Shown: in pieces, positions 7,129 through 15,096 of the stretch
Layout of the letters: every line of letters begins with the position of its first letter
How positions within the stretch are numbered: position 1 is the stretch's first letter
Notes under the pieces: generated by a model
The model's input: the letters and a program-made list of their open reading frames with translations, nothing else
What the model was told of the DNA's origin: nothing
The model's database searches: none
Source: Pseudomonas sp. JAI120
GTDB taxonomy: Bacteria > Pseudomonadota > Gammaproteobacteria > Pseudomonadales > Pseudomonadaceae
NCBI RefSeq assembly: GCF_014207255.1
Contig: NZ_JACHCZ010000001.1
Span: forward strand, 1,042,592 to 1,106,591
Direction of reading: 5' to 3'
Length of the DNA: 64,000 bases
Position numbers and translations under genes: made by a program

Positions 7129-8583
7129 ATGTCCCTCGCAACAATGCGGCTTATCGGCTTCATCTTAGGCATTTTTCTAGTTACTCTCGCTGTGAGCATG
7201 GTTATACCCATGATTACGCTTGTGGCCTATGAGCGTAGCGACGATCTGTCTGCCTTCCTCTGGTCGAGCTTTATTACGTTTATCTGCGGCCTACTGTTGA
7301 TCGTGCGGGGGCGGCCAGAAGCTGTCCACCTTCGCCCTAGGGATATGTACCTGCTGACGACTGGCAGTTGGGTGGTGGTATGCACCTTCGCAGCGTTGCC
7401 GATGGTGTTCATCAGTGGCATCAGCTACACCGACGCTTTCTTTGAAACTATGTCTGGTATCACAACTACTGGCTCAACCGTTTTAAGTGGTTTGGATACC
7501 GCGTCTCCAGGATTGTTGATATGGCGTTCGATGCTGCACTGGCTGGGTGGTATCGGCTTCATCGGCATGGCTGTGGCAATACTTCCATTGCTGCGGGTAG
7601 GTGGCATGCGTCTCTTCCAGACTGAGTCCTCAGACTGGTCGGAGAAAGTTACACCTCGCTCCCATGTGGCCGCTAAGTACATCCTCTTTCTCTATCTGGG
7701 ACTTACTGGAGTCGGGGCTCTTGCACTCTGGGTAGCAGGAATGACGCCTTTTGAGGCGGTCAACCACGCAATGTCGTTGATCTCTACTGGGGGATTCTCA
7801 ACGTCAGACGCGTCACTTGGCCACTGGACGCAGCCGGCGATTCACTGGGTAGCAGTAGTCATAATGATTCTGGGGAGCTTGCCCTTTACCTTGTACGTCG
7901 CGACGTTGCGCGGTAATCGCCGTGCGCTGATCAAGGATCACCAAGTGCGCGGATTCGTGGGGTTCTTGGTCGTCACCTGGCTGACGGTGGGTACGTGGCT
8001 GTGTTTTCACAGCGACTACGGATGGTGGGATGCGTTTCGTATCGTGGCCGTCAATGTGACGTCGGTCGTCACAACCACAGGAGTTGCTGTAGGCGATTAC
8101 ACCTTGTGGGGCAGCTTCGCGGTCTTGCTTTTTTTCTATCTGACCTTTGTTGGCGGGTGTTCAGGCTCGACAGCTGGAGGCCTTAAAATTTTCCGCTTCC
8201 AGGTTGCAGGTGCTCTATTAGTGAGTAGCCTGAAGCAGTTGATCCACCCTCGCGCAGTGATTCGGAAAAAGTACAACGGCCATCCAGTTGACGAAGAGAT
8301 CTTACGCTCGCTTTTGACCTTCTCATTTTTCTTCACCATTACCATCGCAATGATCGCCTTAGGGCTCGCCTTAATCGGACTAGATTGGGTTACTGCGTTA
8401 AGCGGCGCGGCTACTGCTGTCTGCAACGTGGGGCCAGGGCTCGGCGAAGTCATTGGGCCTGCGGGCAATTTCTCATCGTTGCCTGATGCAGCAAAATGGC
8501 TACTCACCATTGGCATGCTGCTGGGGCGATTGGAGATACTCACTGTACTGGTGCTCATTACGCCGGTTTTTTGGAAGTACTAA
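7129..8583 (+). CDS. trkH: Trk-type potassium uptake protein TrkH/TrkG, 484 aa
   Basis: Inner-membrane subunit of Trk K+ uptake. The four pore-loop repeats of the superfamily are all present, at about residues 112-117 (TTTGST), 219-224 (STGGFS), 315-320 (TTTGVA) and 433-438 (NVGPGL), each with the filter glycine, along with many transmembrane helices. Length is that of TrkH. ATG at 7129 with AGG eight bases upstream is preferred over a TTG at 7114. TrkH needs the NAD-binding TrkA ring as partner, which is not in this window and is presumably encoded elsewhere. The neighbouring nhaA remnant suggests an ion-homeostasis cluster. It lies just inside repeat copy A. Confidence 0.92.
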   Translation: MSLATMRLIGFILGIFLVTLAVSMVIPMITLVAYERSDDLSAFLWSSFITFICGLLLIVRGRPEAVHLRPRDMYLLTTGSWVVVCTFAALPMVFISGISYTDAFFETMSGITTTGSTVLSGLDTASPGLLIWRSMLHWLGGIGFIGMAVAILPLLRVGGMRLFQTESSDWSEKVTPRSHVAAKYILFLYLGLTGVGALALWVAGMTPFEAVNHAMSLISTGGFSTSDASLGHWTQPAIHWVAVVIMILGSLPFTLYVATLRGNRRALIKDHQVRGFVGFLVVTWLTVGTWLCFHSDYGWWDAFRIVAVNVTSVVTTTGVAVGDYTLWGSFAVLLFFYLTFVGGCSGSTAGGLKIFRFQVAGALLVSSLKQLIHPRAVIRKKYNGHPVDEEILRSLLTFSFFFTITIAMIALGLALIGLDWVTALSGAATAVCNVGPGLGEVIGPAGNFSSLPDAAKWLLTIGMLLGRLEILTVLVLITPVFWKY

Positions 8584-8844
8584 CATTCGCTCGGCGGTGA
8601 CGCCGCGTTGGTAATCGTGTTTGTCCAGCCAACAACCAAGGACTGTTGGAGGAAATCCGTTTTCCGGCTTAAATGACCGCATATCCAGTGTTCAGCCTTA
8701 CGATTTTGCGGGCACACCAAAATTTGATATTGGCACCACTCCATTTTTCGAGGGCTAGCAATCATCGGCGGTAGAAATTACATTGAGCAACAGAAGTATA
8801 AGTAAGCGAGAAATACTCGCCAACGCCGACAGGGGCTAGTAAAG

Positions 8845-9063
8845 ATGGACGCATACCAGCGCCGCCGACGCATCCAATTCTGGTTAGGCTCATTCCCAAT
8901 GTTAGTAGGCTTTACCATTCTAGTTCTCGCCTTGATTCTGTCTGGCAGAGGTGCCTCGTTGAGCCCTCAAGAACTTGATGGCTTAAGCTTGAGTCAGCAA
9001 ACGAAATCGCCCCCTCAAATAACCGACCATAAAGCAACTACAATCCTGGCAGTGGCCCAATAG
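8845..9063 (+). CDS. Small single-span membrane protein, 72 aa
   Basis: A very basic N-terminus (MDAYQRRRRIQFW) is followed by one transmembrane helix at about residues 14-34 and a polar tail. The positive-inside rule places the N-terminus in the cytoplasm. The Shine-Dalgarno is weak (AGGGG at longer distance). It faces the convergent binding-protein gene, 24 bases away. No family was recognised, and it might not be a real gene. Confidence 0.4.
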   Translation: MDAYQRRRRIQFWLGSFPMLVGFTILVLALILSGRGASLSPQELDGLSLSQQTKSPPQITDHKATTILAVAQ

Positions 9064-9087
9064 CGAGCACACAGCTCCTAGCAGGGC

Positions 9088-9873
9088 TCATCGAACAGGT
9101 GTTAATCCGCCTAGCTTCATGGCACTCCTAGCGGCTTCTGAGCGGAGGAACTTTAATAGCGTGGCAGCCTCCTCTTGCTGCACGCTGCCCGTGGTGATGG
9201 CCGCTGAGTACATTGTCATTTTCTGAACCTGATCGGGGATAAGCCCAATCACATCGATGCCTTCCATGTGCATCAGCTCACTCAATTGTTGGAAGCCTAT
9301 CTCCGCTTCGCCACGGGCTACTGCTTCTGCGACAGGCTTCGCAGAAATCGTTCTGGTCTTAACCCTCAACCTTTCTGAGATGTGCATTTGAGGGAAGAGA
9401 ATACGTGACAGGTATGTTCCGCTGGGCGTATCCGATAGAGCCAGAGACTTTGCGTTGAGCAACGTCTTTTTGAAGTTCTTCATGGTGCTTATATCGGGCT
9501 TTTTAGCGCCTTTGCGGACGGCCATGGCAATGAACGACTTGGCAAGGTCAATTCGACTCGCTTTTTGCAAATGGCCTTGATCTATAAGCTTTCGTAGCTC
9601 CCAGTCCTCCATGATTACAACATCCGCTTTTTGACCACTCTCCAACAGATTTTCGATTGCCGTTGGCGTATTGCCTGTGGGCGGGGATTCTTTAGTTACC
9701 AGGCTGATTCCTGTCGTTTTTTCATAAAGGGGGGCTATGGATTGAATCGCCGCGATGAAGCCTCCTGTCGTAAAGAGGGTAAGCGTTTTGGTGGGAGTGG
9801 CATCCTGTGCCTCAATGCCATCTGCAAATAGAAACAAGCAAGCCAATGCGAGCCTCAATAAGGTCTTCGTCAT
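9088..9873 (-). CDS. Orphan periplasmic substrate-binding protein, ModA-like, 261 aa
   Basis: The ATG at 9873, with AGGA upstream, gives a Sec signal peptide (residues 1 to about 22, ending IEAQ). The mature protein has the type-II periplasmic binding fold typical of the molybdate/anion family: an opening TLTLFTTGGFIAAI strand-helix, then ADVVIMEDWELRKL, and AEIGFQQLSEL near the hinge. No ABC permease or ATPase gene lies beside it, so transport by a dedicated system is not supported here. It is divergent from an OmpR/HK pair, an arrangement in which the binding protein often acts as the ligand sensor or the regulated output. Ligand unknown; calling it molybdate-specific would go beyond the evidence. 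Confidence 0.75.
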   Translation of the reverse strand: MTKTLLRLALACLFLFADGIEAQDATPTKTLTLFTTGGFIAAIQSIAPLYEKTTGISLVTKESPPTGNTPTAIENLLESGQKADVVIMEDWELRKLIDQGHLQKASRIDLAKSFIAMAVRKGAKKPDISTMKNFKKTLLNAKSLALSDTPSGTYLSRILFPQMHISERLRVKTRTISAKPVAEAVARGEAEIGFQQLSELMHMEGIDVIGLIPDQVQKMTMYSAAITTGSVQQEEAATLLKFLRSEAARSAMKLGGLTPVR

Positions 9874-9957
9874 GACGGGATATCCTGAATCGAGCGTAGA
9901 GATGAGATTTAGCAGTGGGGGCGCGAAAAAATAGGCACCTTTCAAGCAAAGACGAAA

Positions 9958-9971
9958 TTAAGGATGGTTAA
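9958..9971. promoter_or_regulatory. Candidate operator 1 (TTAACC-N4-TTAA type)
   Basis: TTAAGGATGGTTAA on this strand reads TTAACCATCCTTAA on the other. It lies in the divergent control region of the binding-protein gene and the response-regulator gene. The same 14-bp layout recurs before the carboxypeptidase gene at 12158. It is a plausible site for the adjacent OmpR-type regulator, by inference only. Confidence 0.35.
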
Positions 9972-10085
9972 GAAATATTTAGTTTACCGTCCGATGCACC
10001 CTACCTAGGCTGCACTGATCTTTAAAGCCTACGGCGCTTGGAGCTCGCTTGAGCTTTAGGTTTGCAATCGTTGTGTGGAGTAAAA

Positions 10086-10763
10086 ATGAATCGCGCGCTG
10101 GTGATAGAAGACGATGAGGTTACAGCCAAGGCTATTGTTAACACGCTGACCTCCCATGGATTCGAAGTTCTATGGACGGCGAACGGTCGTGATGGATTAT
10201 CAGCGGCCATTTCTGGTGGCCATGATGTGATAACACTTGACCGGATGCTGCCTGATTTCGATGGTTTGACGATAATTAGTACGCTGCGAAGCCTCGGTAT
10301 TCAGACGCCAGTCTTGATGATCAGCGCATTGTCAGATGTCGATGAGCGGGTCAAAGGGCTTCGTTCAGGGGGTGACGACTACCTGACCAAACCGTTCTCT
10401 ACGGTCGAAATGATAGCCCGGGTGGAAGTGCTGCTGAGGCGCCCGCTTGCCGGTGTGAGTGAGCGCCTACTATGCGTCGGCAACCTCCATATTGATCTTA
10501 TTGAACAGTCACTCAGCCGCGAGGGCGTGCAGATCCCACTTCTCCCAACCGAGTTCAAACTGCTCACTTATTTCATGCGCAACGCGGGTCAGCTGGTTAC
10601 TAGAACCATGCTTTTCCAGGCAGTTTGGGGATATCACTTCGACCCAGGCACGAACATTATTGACGTCCATATCGGTCGCCTGCGTAAAAAAATCGAGGGT
10701 GGAAATTCACCCGTTATTCAAACCATACGCGGTTCTGGTTATGTTCTTGCCTCCCAGGAATGA
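10086..10763 (+). CDS. OmpR-family response regulator, 225 aa
   Basis: The receiver domain (1-120) has the acidic pair at residues 9-10, phospho-acceptor Asp52 in LDRMLPDFDG, and the conserved Lys in YLTKPF (about 101-106). The C-terminal winged helix (about 128-225) ends with the expected IDVHIGRLRKKI and TIRGSGYVL. The ATG at 10086 follows GTGGAG. Its last 23 bases overlap the kinase gene, indicating translational coupling. The residue after Asp52 is Arg, where Leu is more usual. Candidate targets are the divergent binding protein and the downstream carboxypeptidase, which share a 14-bp motif in their control regions. Signal unknown. Confidence 0.92.
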   Translation: MNRALVIEDDEVTAKAIVNTLTSHGFEVLWTANGRDGLSAAISGGHDVITLDRMLPDFDGLTIISTLRSLGIQTPVLMISALSDVDERVKGLRSGGDDYLTKPFSTVEMIARVEVLLRRPLAGVSERLLCVGNLHIDLIEQSLSREGVQIPLLPTEFKLLTYFMRNAGQLVTRTMLFQAVWGYHFDPGTNIIDVHIGRLRKKIEGGNSPVIQTIRGSGYVLASQE

Positions 10764-12150
10764 GCGTTGGCGTTCCTCCAATAGCCGCCTTCTTGGGCTC
10801 TACGCCTTGTTTTTTATCGCTTGGGGAGCCGTTTTTACAGGTGTGCTTTATTGGAAAATATCAACCTACCTCGGAGCTGTTGCCGAGCGGACATTGATGC
10901 AGCGAGCCCACTATTACCAAAAAATAGATGATGCCAGCCTAAAAGACGAGTTGGCCGCTAGTGAGGTGTATTCGACGTCAGGAATCGACGCCTACGGCTT
11001 ATTTGAAGCTGACGGCACCCATATCGCCGGCGACCTGCTTCGTTTGCGAGCAAGTCTGCCAGGTGACGGCCAGGTACATTATCTCGAGAGGGGATTGAGC
11101 ATTGCATTGCCACGAGAGCAAACCCGAAGCAGCCATGCACTGATGCAGCATCGTGACGATGGTCGAATTTTGATCCTATCGCGCGATGGGGGCTCTATCT
11201 CCGCAGTCGGCGGTATTATCGAGCAAGCATTATTTTGGGGGTTTTCTCTTACCCTTATCCCTGGGTTGATCGGTTGGTGGCTCCTGAGGCGAAGGCCCTT
11301 ACGTAGGGTACAGCGACTCCAAAGCTGCACTGAAAGTATCGTATCGGGCAATCTCGGCGAACGCCTTCCGCTGTCTCCACGCCGCGATGAACTCGACATG
11401 TTGGCCAATGCTGTCAACGTCATGCTCGAGCATATAGAGCAGCTTATGCATGAGGTTAAGGGGGCGTGTGACGGTATTGCGCACGATCTGCGTACTCCCC
11501 TGACTCGCCTGCGTGCCCATCTTGACCAGCTGCAGCAGTTACCCCTGGATAGCTCTCATGCAGAGACCTTGAACATGGCACTGGAAGAAAGCGAATCCAT
11601 CATGTTGCGCTTCCAAGGGCTGCTGCGAATATCTGAACTTGAAGATACGAGGAGAAGATCAGGATTTGAATCTTTTCAACCTGCGGCCCTAATAACTCAG
11701 GCGCACGAATTTTTCGAACCGTTGGCACAGGAAAAGGGGCTAACACTGCTCCTTGAGATTTCAGCGAATCTTCCGGCTTTATCGGGTGATGTTTCTCTTC
11801 TGTTCGAAGCGTTGGTTAATCTTTTGGATAACGCCATCAAATTTACTCCCGAGGGTGGTGTCATTCACTTTAGGGGTTATCTGGCGGGTAACTCGCTCAA
11901 TATCGAGGTCTCTGATAATGGCCCTGGGATCCCTGAGGAAGAGCGTGAAAGCGTGATTCGCAGGCTTTATCGCGTCGACTCTACTCGCCAGCAACCTGGG
12001 CACGGGTTGGGGCTTTCTCTGGTATCGGCAATCGTTCGGTTGCATGGGTTCGTATTGAGCATCCAGGAATCACCGCGTGGTTGCGGAGCCACGGTCTCGA
12101 TTATCTGTCCTTTGCCAGAGGTGAAAGCAACCCTTGCCGCGCCAAGTTAA
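10741..12150 (+). CDS. Sensor histidine kinase, 469 aa
   Basis: Inner-membrane sensor kinase partnering the preceding regulator. The ATG at 10741 lies inside the end of the regulator gene. Two transmembrane helices (about 17-39 and 161-182) enclose a periplasmic domain of about 120 residues without a recognised fold. A HAMP linker (about 183-236) follows, then the H-box GIAHDLRTPLTRLR with His248, the N-box LLDNAIKF (about 360), and the G-boxes DNGPGIP and GHGLGLSL. It is a complete, ordinary EnvZ-like kinase. The small periplasmic domain could sense the divergently encoded binding protein or the cell wall, which the downstream D,D-carboxypeptidase would suit. Confidence 0.92.
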   Translation: MFLPPRNERWRSSNSRLLGLYALFFIAWGAVFTGVLYWKISTYLGAVAERTLMQRAHYYQKIDDASLKDELAASEVYSTSGIDAYGLFEADGTHIAGDLLRLRASLPGDGQVHYLERGLSIALPREQTRSSHALMQHRDDGRILILSRDGGSISAVGGIIEQALFWGFSLTLIPGLIGWWLLRRRPLRRVQRLQSCTESIVSGNLGERLPLSPRRDELDMLANAVNVMLEHIEQLMHEVKGACDGIAHDLRTPLTRLRAHLDQLQQLPLDSSHAETLNMALEESESIMLRFQGLLRISELEDTRRRSGFESFQPAALITQAHEFFEPLAQEKGLTLLLEISANLPALSGDVSLLFEALVNLLDNAIKFTPEGGVIHFRGYLAGNSLNIEVSDNGPGIPEEERESVIRRLYRVDSTRQQPGHGLGLSLVSAIVRLHGFVLSIQESPRGCGATVSIICPLPEVKATLAAPS

Positions 12151-12157
12151 ATTTATT

Positions 12158-12171
12158 TTAACCTGGGTTAA
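12158..12171. promoter_or_regulatory. Candidate operator 2, perfect palindrome before the carboxypeptidase gene
   Basis: TTAACCTGGGTTAA is a perfect palindrome, 64 bases upstream of the carboxypeptidase start and directly after the kinase stop. It shares the TTAACC-N4-TTAA layout with the site at 9958-9971. Regulation by the adjacent response regulator is inferred from position and similarity. Confidence 0.4.
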
Positions 12172-12234
12172 TTTGAGCGATCACAAGTCCTAACTTAGTT
12201 TGGCGCGTCTTTCTGCTATCCGAGGCGGGCACTT

Positions 12235-13455
12235 GTGAAACACCCTAAATTGCGGCTTACACTCATTCTTGTGTGTTCTTTTTTGACACCAGCTTGGGCG
12301 GCTCCAGTATCAACCCCAAGTCCTGCGTCACCTAATCCGCGAGCGATGATCCCCGCAGCACCGCAACTGAGCGCAAAATCCTGGGTGCTTATGGATGCAG
12401 CGACCGGTACGGTTATAGATAGCCAAAACGCTGATATGCGCTTGCCCCCAGCCAGCCTGACCAAATTGATGACTGTTTATGTCGCGACCAATGAGATACA
12501 GGCTGGGCGCCTCAAGGTCGACGACCCGGTCACTGTCAGTGAGAATGCCTGGAGAACGGGCGGTTCTAGAATGTTTCTTGATCCAGGCGCCGTTGTGCCT
12601 GTGCGAGACCTACTGCGCGGTGTGGTGATCGACTCTGGCAATGACGCCAGTGTGGCGCTATCTGAGCATATCGCGGGTAGCGAAGATGCGTTTGCTGGGT
12701 TGATGAATGTCACCGCTAATAAACTTGGGCTGACTGACACCCACTTTGTGAATCCTACAGGCTTGCCGGCACCTGAACACTATTCTTCAGCTCATGATAT
12801 GGCTCGGCTTGCACGGGCGATCATCACCGATGAGTCAGCTTACTACTCGTTGTACGCGCACAAATATTTCACCTGGAACAACATTCGCCAACCCAATCGG
12901 AATCTTCTCCTTTGGCGCGATCCGAGTGTTGACGGCCTCAAGACTGGCCATACTGAGGAAGCCGGATACTGCATGGTGACTTCTGCTGTTCGTGATGGGA
13001 GGCGCCTAATCAGTGCAGTATTTGGCTCGACAACGATGAACAGTCGTGCGGAAGATGCTCAAAAGATCCTGAGCTATGGCTTTCGCAATTTTGAGACAAA
13101 TACCTATCAGAAAGGCGGAAGAATTTTAGCTCAACCGCGACTGTGGAAAGGCGACAAGGACGTAATCGCTGTTGGCTTGCGCGATGATGTGACACTCACG
13201 CTACCCAAGAATAGTGGTCGCAAGGTAGAAACGCGCCTACACATTAATAACGCTCTACAAGCTCCTATTGCTGTCGGCGATGTAGTCGGGAGTTTTGAGC
13301 TGTATGACGGTGTAAATAAACTTACTACCCGATCACTCATAGCGTTAGAAGCGGGAGAAGCAGGTGGTTGGTGGGTGCGTACCTGGGACACACTCCATCT
13401 TTTTTTTGCAGGATTGTTTGATGTGAAGGACGACACGGGAGAAGTAAAGGCCTGA
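12235..13455 (+). CDS. dacC: D-alanyl-D-alanine carboxypeptidase (PBP5/6 family), 406 aa
   Basis: Low-molecular-weight penicillin-binding protein that trims the terminal D-Ala from peptidoglycan pentapeptides in the periplasm. The three active-site motifs are present: SLTK (Ser74), SGN (134-136) and KTGH (from Lys236). A signal peptide ends at about AWA (residues 20-22). The beta-rich C-terminal domain and a final amphipathic stretch (WDTLHLFFAGLF) match PBP5/6, which anchor to the inner membrane by such a tail. The start is GTG at 12235 with GAGG upstream. It lies 84 bases after the kinase gene, so it may be driven by the two-component system. The core genome presumably holds another dacC; this copy looks accessory. 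The symbol indicates family only. Confidence 0.9.
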   Translation: MKHPKLRLTLILVCSFLTPAWAAPVSTPSPASPNPRAMIPAAPQLSAKSWVLMDAATGTVIDSQNADMRLPPASLTKLMTVYVATNEIQAGRLKVDDPVTVSENAWRTGGSRMFLDPGAVVPVRDLLRGVVIDSGNDASVALSEHIAGSEDAFAGLMNVTANKLGLTDTHFVNPTGLPAPEHYSSAHDMARLARAIITDESAYYSLYAHKYFTWNNIRQPNRNLLLWRDPSVDGLKTGHTEEAGYCMVTSAVRDGRRLISAVFGSTTMNSRAEDAQKILSYGFRNFETNTYQKGGRILAQPRLWKGDKDVIAVGLRDDVTLTLPKNSGRKVETRLHINNALQAPIAVGDVVGSFELYDGVNKLTTRSLIALEAGEAGGWWVRTWDTLHLFFAGLFDVKDDTGEVKA

Positions 13456-13572
13456 ATCTGGATTGATGATATCCAGCCGTGATTCACCTCACTGACAACC
13501 TCAAATGATTCCCACTGATCTGACGTGGCAGGGGCGAAACCATCCACTTGAGTCAGCAGCCTCGATGCCCAA

Positions 13573-13616
13573 TGACATTTGCCTCAATGACGCTTTAGCG
13601 TCGGCTCGAAATGTCA
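13573..13616. repeat. Nested imperfect palindrome (possible small structured RNA or REP-like element)
   Basis: The outer arms TGACATTT (13573-13580) and AAATGTCA (13609-13616) are perfectly complementary. Inside them GACGC (13589-13593) and GCGTC (13598-13602) close a TTTA loop. The region between inner and outer stems does not pair. No T-run follows. Confidence 0.45.
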
Positions 13617-13647
13617 GCCATCACAAAGGGAGAATGCTCAATGGGTT

Positions 13648-13806
13648 GTCGCTTCCATGCCATTCATATCTGATACCGACCTAAGAGAACGTGTTAGCTG
13701 CACCATAGATCTGACTGAACTACACTCGAGTTTGCTGATGGATCAGCCCCCATCCGAAATACAAAAAGCCTGGCTTCGCGCCGGGCTTTCTGTTTCTGTC
13801 ATTCTG
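13648..13806 (+). repeat. Diverged direct repeat, copy B (about 158 bp)
   Basis: The same-strand counterpart of 6861-7018, starting at the same GTCGCTTCCATG and ending at TTTCTGT-ATTCTG. The 6.6 kb between the two copies carries trkH, the binding protein, the two-component system and the carboxypeptidase. Confidence 0.85.
13765..13789 (+). terminator. Terminator-like hairpin in repeat copy B
   Basis: AAGCCTGGC and GCCGGGCTT pair with one G-T wobble around a stable TTCGC loop, within an A-rich/T-rich flank. It is the counterpart of the terminator in copy A, and as the flanks are short it could work in both directions between the convergent genes. Confidence 0.65.
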
Positions 13807-13871
13807 CGCAAGGCTTTACCCTGGGCTGAAATCACAAACCAAATTTCATATCAGTCTATGGTCAATACTAA

Positions 13872-14255
13872 CTAGATGTCGTCTACCCAGTAGAACGTGA
13901 GCGCTCCTAACGCAGTCATGGCAAGCAACGCTATGACATGAAGCGAGATGGCCCCAATTGCAGGAATAAACCGTTCTTTGTGGCTTAACATGGCCGATCC
14001 TGCCGAGGCTAGTGAGAAGACCGCGAGTCCTATGCAAAAGCTTGTGATGATCGCAAGGTGCCAGCGAGGAAAGAGCAGCGGCGAATCCACCCAAAAGCCG
14101 ATGGTCAGGCCAATCAAGTAACCCCCGGCCAAATTCGCTGCGAGCGTTCCCGCAGGCATGCTCGGAAACAAATTATTGAGCTTTTCCCCCAAAATATTGC
14201 GTAGCCACCCTCCAAGCGATGCGCTTATGGCGATGGCCACTAATGTTCTCACCAA
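13872..14255 (-). CDS. CrcB/Fluc-family membrane protein with altered pore motif, 127 aa
   Basis: Four transmembrane helices and the family framework are clear: GGWLRNILGEKLN at 15-27, the pore asparagine in TLAANLAGGYLIGL (Asn41), and the final helix. Fluoride channels carry a GG-TTFS-F 'phenylalanine box' in helix 3; here the equivalent stretch (about 74-86) reads FCIGLAVFSLASA, so the Thr/Ser residues and one of the two pore phenylalanines are replaced. The frame is intact and full length. It therefore looks like a paralogue with changed function or a drifting copy, not a simple pseudogene. A canonical CrcB lies at 55125-55499 for comparison. It follows pstB on the same strand with a 61-base gap. 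Confidence 0.75.
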   Translation of the reverse strand: MVRTLVAIAISASLGGWLRNILGEKLNNLFPSMPAGTLAANLAGGYLIGLTIGFWVDSPLLFPRWHLAIITSFCIGLAVFSLASAGSAMLSHKERFIPAIGAISLHVIALLAMTALGALTFYWVDDI

Positions 14256-14316
14256 GCTGACGAACTCCTTGCCGCTCTAGGGGCTGAGAGCTTATGTACT
14301 GAAGGAAAGGGATTGG

Positions 14317-15096
14317 TTATCCAAAGCGACCTGTAATGTAGTCTTCCGTCTGCTTCATTTTTGGTTTGGTGAAGATGGTGTCGGTCACATCATGCTCAAT
14401 CAATTCGCCCATAAACATAAAGGCGGTGTAGTCCGAAACACGAGCCGCTTGCTGCATGTTGTGGGTCACGATGATGACGGTATATTGCTCTTTTAACTCA
14501 GTAATCAACTGCTCTATTCGCCCAGTGGAGATTGGGTCAAGCGCGGAGGTCGGCTCATCCAAAAGCAATACTTGTGGGCGTAAAGCGATGGTGCGCGCTA
14601 TACACAGGCGCTGTTGCTGACCACCCGACAGGCTCTGTGCGCTCTGTTTGAGCTTGTCCTTTACCTCGTCCCAAAGCGCTGCTCCATTTAAGGCTTGCTC
14701 TACGCGTTCATCCATCTCACGACGGGAGAGCCGTTCATGGTGACGCACGGCGTAAGCGACGTTGTCGTAAATGGACATCGGAAACGGTACGGGTTTCTGG
14801 AAGACCATGCCGATATGGCTACGCAGACGGTTCATCGAGTAACCAGGCGCGAGAATATTCTCTCCGTTGAGCAGCACCTCGCCCCGCGCTTCCTGCTTCG
14901 GGTACATAGCGTATATACGGTTGAACACCCGCAGTAACGTCGACTTCCCGCAACCTGACGGCCCAATGATCGCAGTGATCCGCTTCTCTGGAATATCCAT
15001 ATCGATGGAGTTCAGAGACCGCTGGTTATTGTAAAAAAACTCCAGGCCACGAACGCGAATTTTGGTTCTTTCGTCGGCAAGGTCACGGCTATTCAT
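14317..15096 (-). CDS. pstB: Phosphate ABC transporter ATP-binding protein PstB, 259 aa
   Basis: Cytoplasmic ATPase of high-affinity phosphate import. Walker [10 protein letters not shown] (45-53), Q-loop in [17 protein letters not shown], signature LSGGQ (156-160), Walker B LLLDEP (177-182) and the switch His in [10 protein letters not shown] are all present. The KPVPFPMSI phrase is diagnostic of PstB. The start overlaps the pstA stop in an ATGA. It is the last gene of this pst operon: phoU, which normally follows pstB, is absent, and a CrcB-like gene comes next. Confidence 0.95.
   Translation of the reverse strand: MNSRDLADERTKIRVRGLEFFYNNQRSLNSIDMDIPEKRITAIIGPSGCGKSTLLRVFNRIYAMYPKQEARGEVLLNGENILAPGYSMNRLRSHIGMVFQKPVPFPMSIYDNVAYAVRHHERLSRREMDERVEQALNGAALWDEVKDKLKQSAQSLSGGQQQRLCIARTIALRPQVLLLDEPTSALDPISTGRIEQLITELKEQYTVIIVTHNMQQAARVSDYTAFMFMGELIEHDVTDTIFTKPKMKQTEDYITGRFG

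Larger units (their letters stand above)
13456..13871. other. Gene-free stretch with stem-loops and repeat copy B
   Basis: It holds a small stem (CTGGAT 13458-13463 / ATCCAG 13471-13476) just after the carboxypeptidase stop, a nested pseudo-palindrome at 13573-13616, and repeat copy B with its terminator. No credible gene is present. Confidence 0.5.

Noticed and set aside
9088..9873. Naming the binding protein ModA
   Set aside because: The fold fits but no modBC genes are present, and ligand residues could not be confirmed by eye.
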